From contig NZ_JABWRY020000001.1 in the NCBI RefSeq assembly GCF_014269205.2, forward strand, positions 3,224,001-3,288,000: DNA of 64,000 nucleotides, given 5' to 3'. The notes beneath the pieces were generated by a model. It ran no database searches and had not been told where the DNA came from. It saw only the letters and a list, made by a program, of their open reading frames with translations. The first letter of the stretch is position 1. Each line of letters begins with the position of its first letter. This stretch comes from Pseudomonas kermanshahensis. GTDB lineage: Bacteria > Pseudomonadota > Gammaproteobacteria > Pseudomonadales > Pseudomonadaceae. Shown piece by piece: positions 62,801 to 64,000 of the stretch. Made by a program: the position numbers and the translations under genes.

Positions 62801-64000
62801 ACGGGCGCTGCGGCTACAGGCCTGGGCAGCATCAACCTGGCACTCGGCGAAGGCACAACCGGCACCGCCGACGCCGGCTACGTGCATGTGAACGAGGCGC
62901 CGGTCAATACGGTGTCCGACCAGCACGGCCAGGAAGACACGGTATTGCACATCGGTGGCCTGGCCATCAGTGACGTGGACGTCAACGCCGGCACTGCCGA
63001 CGGCGTCATGACCATTACCCTGACCGTGGTACACGGGGTCATCTGGCAAACCGCCACCCCGCCGGAGGCCACAGCTACACCTCCTGCCGGCGTTGGACGC
63101 AGCCTGGTCCTTACCGGCACCTTGGCCGAACTGAACGTGTTGCTGAGCCAGCTGTATTACAAAGGCGACCAGGACTTCAACACCTTCCGCGACTCGGAAA
63201 CCCTGACCATGGTCACCAATGACCAGGGCAATTTCGGCGACGCACCGGTCAACGGCGACGGCGTGCCCGGGCAGAACCCGGTCGATGCGCTGACCGACAC
63301 CGACGTGATGAACATCATCATCGACCCGGTCAACGATGCCCCGATCGCCAACGCCGACCTGGCCATCGCCGTGGAAGCCGGTGGCTTCAACAACGCCGAC
63401 CCGGGCGTGAACCCCACCGGCAACGTGCTGGCCAACGACACCGATGTCGATATTCAGACCAACAATGACGTGCTTACCGTCACCCGCATCGCCAACAACA
63501 CCACCCCCGGTGGAGTCGCAGTGGCCGCCAATGGGGTCACGACCTTGCAAGGGCTGTACGGCACCTTGTCGATCACCGCCAGCGGCGGTTTCCAGTACAT
63601 CGTCGACAACGACAACCCTGAGGTGCAGGCACTGCGCACCGCCGGCAACTTCATCAGTGATTTCTTCGGCTATGACATCGTCGACATCGGCGGTTTGACC
63701 AGCAGCTCGGTGCTGCAGATCAATATCCATGGCGCCAACGACACCCCGGTGGCCCATGGCGATGTTGGCACCGCCATCGAAGCCGGAGGCACCAACAACG
63801 GCACCACGGGGCAGGATGCCACGGGCAATGTGCTGGACAACGACACCGACGTCGACTCAGTGGCCTTGGGCGAGACCAAGCAGGTCAGCGCGGTGCGCTT
63901 CGATGGGCTGGGCGGCGGCCGGATCATTCCGGTGGTCAGCGGCCAATCGAGCAGCGTGCTGGCCGACTTCGGCAGCTTGACCATCAACGCCGACGGCAGC
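56885..64000 (+). CDS. Giant DUF4347 adhesin (3' end outside window)
   Basis: Open frame of at least 2372 codons, no stop before the window edge; ATG 56885 has AGGA about 6 bp upstream. Layout: short basic head with the LEQRILFDGAGAAA motif (residues 21-34) typical of DUF4347 proteins; DUF4347 domain ~72-235 with His128 in VFSHGASGQF and Cys171 in QLYGCDVGAS; a long Asp/Asn/Thr/Gly-rich region of DUF11-like beta-sandwich repeats (~240-1870; for example QGDTVTFTITVANNSGTDAF near 1350); an SdrD_B-like module ~1880-1995 (DGIGVTLTWAGDDGQFGTAD); then cadherin/VCBS-like repeats from ~2000 (NEAPVNTV, NDAPIANA, NDTPVAHG). No ordinary signal peptide, so export is probably of type I. Neighbouring adaptors suggest a dedicated route. 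Confidence 0.9.
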   Translation, partial: MDIKSRAGFAMVSRPRSQTVALEQRILFDGAGAAAVDQQHHSDAGTAEAKDTRHPAPTASEAQTTTAAPAPRNLVVIDARVENRDQLAANLPTGTTALVVDPGQDAIAAISNALAQLGKVDSIQVFSHGASGQFTLGNQVFTSQTVEQLGDRLSAWRGELNAGADIQLYGCDVGASSAGQALVNELARWTGADVGASSNATGSQLAGGDWRLEVSNGDVDKTIALAAATLNGFQGLLADASPTASLSSGGAEVQLGEQFNFTVSFSNPSTQEGYAPFLDVFIPATGRDGDDGATFVSATYLGQAVNSFVITFDANGNATHPLAKDASGNALVINAASVGMKPGDQMVVLQLPYASVTNGQPTIDVQITAQLSNLADTSYSDGAPNLTINARAGFEYGNDSLNNPAQDPSRVESALHSFIVTPTLLKVTQTVNLPEGETVTGPNFTRTQTVTVTPAPGQTLSNVTVTQTVPDQVHVSAITPGAGGTLTSVTLHDGTVLTNPLLIAAALANPNAFVASYEIHYDTLSAASETQVSFYVPEIDANGRPVIDPTTGNPTTINFGTASVTGGWNPLDPRDRPTDPEGYPFTETGNGQGVTFVAKSITLLKQVDLQNDVGTPGLTPGDTLRYTLDVAISDFFAFGENILEQGQFTLTDQLGDGQTFDPSNPPTLIIQQHGGSQAIALVYTQTVNADGSTTLVFDIAESIRQAVAGPGVAALFGDLYDDTLQEGATRLSIVYDALVDTTYTSDHPPHDQLNEGDSVGNNATVDATVLRDAVNLGGTQTDGSSTTSTIASSSVDIELTQVNGGNPPSNGELRPGDVVTFTISYDLLVADYENFKLTAYLPLPLLNASGISWSVGSGIGQWTFGSGNTILDVPDSVTTGPGNSIVFDFGNFVSDGLNGGTVQVRFTMVVGDQPFADQRELDVLAQSSQTTTVDKTVLTSSDVAVIQSVAEPVLDIKHGVVSSSNGTVTGTTGSWAAPGSSGVPFSGSVTSLAAVDGNVSGIDGADNLRLATALKNTGGGGAYDVSTSITLPAGLSFVGGSLGAANLQIYRGDGSVLVQGTDYRVDGNAITFLDANGQATLLAGRAGTASDLSGANVVVITYDVNVDNAILASSTLQSTAALTYYASVDGGQDFTPTDLTEVANQQVAAPTISKTYKDGSLTEDDSSAGHTTGSNLVIGESITYDIVVTLPEGSTGSLRINDLIPPGLRLDQRFNGNLGYEIITSTTASATLTADFNGVLNVNPVTLDGSDGADLMLVFASAGATADNITGNNSFVIRLVLVASNVTGNQQGTTLNNGAQLVYSDPDGDTPNGTTAVDRNINSAEQPGVTIVEPTLSVTQQITSTPSFGGFDQGDTVTFTITVANNSGTDAFDISLLDVLPTEIDNLVISGTIQYSGGATNNGGVDFVILNGQLVTANGANIDIANGGSIVITLTGVVNATAAGEAAIANNVVVRWSSLDGSSNSTDTVNGERSGDDGLLNSGVLNDYRVLSALLIPVTNGIQVSRVGGVTDTPPATNGSGTIDTSGLLETVVVGEIVRYRVAVLVPTGDNPNYQIRIELAAGLEFITADLNNILIAMVSSQLGGLTTDATDLVLGDGNSLYMTGNQNSDVALPIHPDLGGVVPSGVFDGDNGRLQITTNQDGSQTITFNLGNVTNGEANDSDIEGVILEFNVRVNNVTGNQANTQLGMTVFEHVGPGDGVDRGRSDTVFERVVEPSFTSMQKSVIDVAPGAGTTTATVSVSFTQDGGAPAYNTHLTDQFPNGSNYQVQSILLNGVALDLGNLPSGISFSDGSGIVMDFARLAPNDAIQVIYTVTLPNVTIADDAASSAVLTWTSLPTDFETNGWGGSLPAGAGAADGERTGQDGATGLNNYILSDGAGMGVIQGTLWDDTRSATDNVSPDGPGLDGIGVTLTWAGDDGQFGTADDRTFNTVTANGGLYQFALLPSGSYLIAVAQDHQVSTNNTFRVRIDTDTGAAATGLGSINLALGEGTTGTADAGYVHVNEAPVNTVSDQHGQEDTVLHIGGLAISDVDVNAGTADGVMTITLTVVHGVIWQTATPPEATATPPAGVGRSLVLTGTLAELNVLLSQLYYKGDQDFNTFRDSETLTMVTNDQGNFGDAPVNGDGVPGQNPVDALTDTDVMNIIIDPVNDAPIANADLAIAVEAGGFNNADPGVNPTGNVLANDTDVDIQTNNDVLTVTRIANNTTPGGVAVAANGVTTLQGLYGTLSITASGGFQYIVDNDNPEVQALRTAGNFISDFFGYDIVDIGGLTSSSVLQINIHGANDTPVAHGDVGTAIEAGGTNNGTTGQDATGNVLDNDTDVDSVALGETKQVSAVRFDGLGGGRIIPVVSGQSSSVLADFGSLTINADGS

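Noticed and set aside
56831..63757. Several 200-475-codon minus-strand frames opposite the adhesin
   Set aside because: The adhesin frame was checked at several points (57602, 60902, 63962) and is continuous; the minus frames are Gly/Val/Asp-rich mirrors without domains.

Overview
The window is high-GC DNA with strong third-position G/C bias, densely packed genes, GGAG-type ribosome binding sites and REP palindromes (GTGGGAGCGGGCTTGCCCCG type). Together with the gene content this points to the chromosome of a Pseudomonas of the P. putida group. I see no rRNA, tRNA, insertion sequence, prophage or CRISPR array.

1-11242: a PQQ-dependent alcohol oxidation and lanthanide-response region. It holds a partial sensor kinase (PedS2-like), an exporter-type ABC system with substrate-binding-like and beta-propeller partners (pedA1-pedA2-pedB-pedC), a CXXCW protein, an AgmR/PedR1-like LuxR response regulator, a multi-PAS hybrid kinase (PedS1/ErcS-like), a FIST sensor protein and a porin. 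Two promoters here share an 18-bp inverted-repeat box, each ending 76 bp before its start codon. A related palindrome precedes the FIST gene.

11458-17743: a tightly overlapping seven-gene minus-strand operon: thermostable-hemolysin-family (GNAT-like) protein, acyl-AMP ligase, heme-oxygenase-like diiron enzyme, SDR, periplasmic TPR protein, and an OmpR-type regulator with its kinase. A direct repeat with 11-bp period sits in its promoter. This looks like a small, self-regulated biosynthetic system for a lipid or signal.

17968-25736: a low-oxygen/stress island around an Anr/Fnr paralogue: universal stress proteins, a beta-CASP nuclease, GNAT, a potassium-channel-like protein, and decayed remains of a PRPP synthetase and a zinc alcohol dehydrogenase. 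Two divergent promoters carry four ANR-box-like sites, one per gene.

25902-26763: the scar of a bufferin-type (DUF2282/DUF692/DUF2063/DoxX with sigma/NrsF) metal-response cluster. Only the C-terminal ends of NrsF and the DUF2063 protein, plus an intact DoxX, remain.

26913-35542: a pqiA-pqiA-pqiB-pqiC lipid transport operon, an AspT-type carrier, a FadL-type porin, a DUF3313 lipoprotein and an AraC regulator. 35561-39772: an MscS channel and a membrane/spermidine synthase fusion.

39866-51257: an arylsulfatase and HAD phosphatase downstream of a complete MoxR/Bat aerotolerance operon, itself preceded by an eight-heme cytochrome with HEAT/TPR repeats. 51311-52123 is a decayed AI-2E family permease.

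52605-64000: the most unusual region. Two HlyD-type adaptors, an M50-protease/HlyD fusion with a PqqD-like N-terminus, and a giant DUF4347 adhesin that runs off the window. The DUF4347 head has a His/Cys pair resembling clan CD (caspase-like) proteases.
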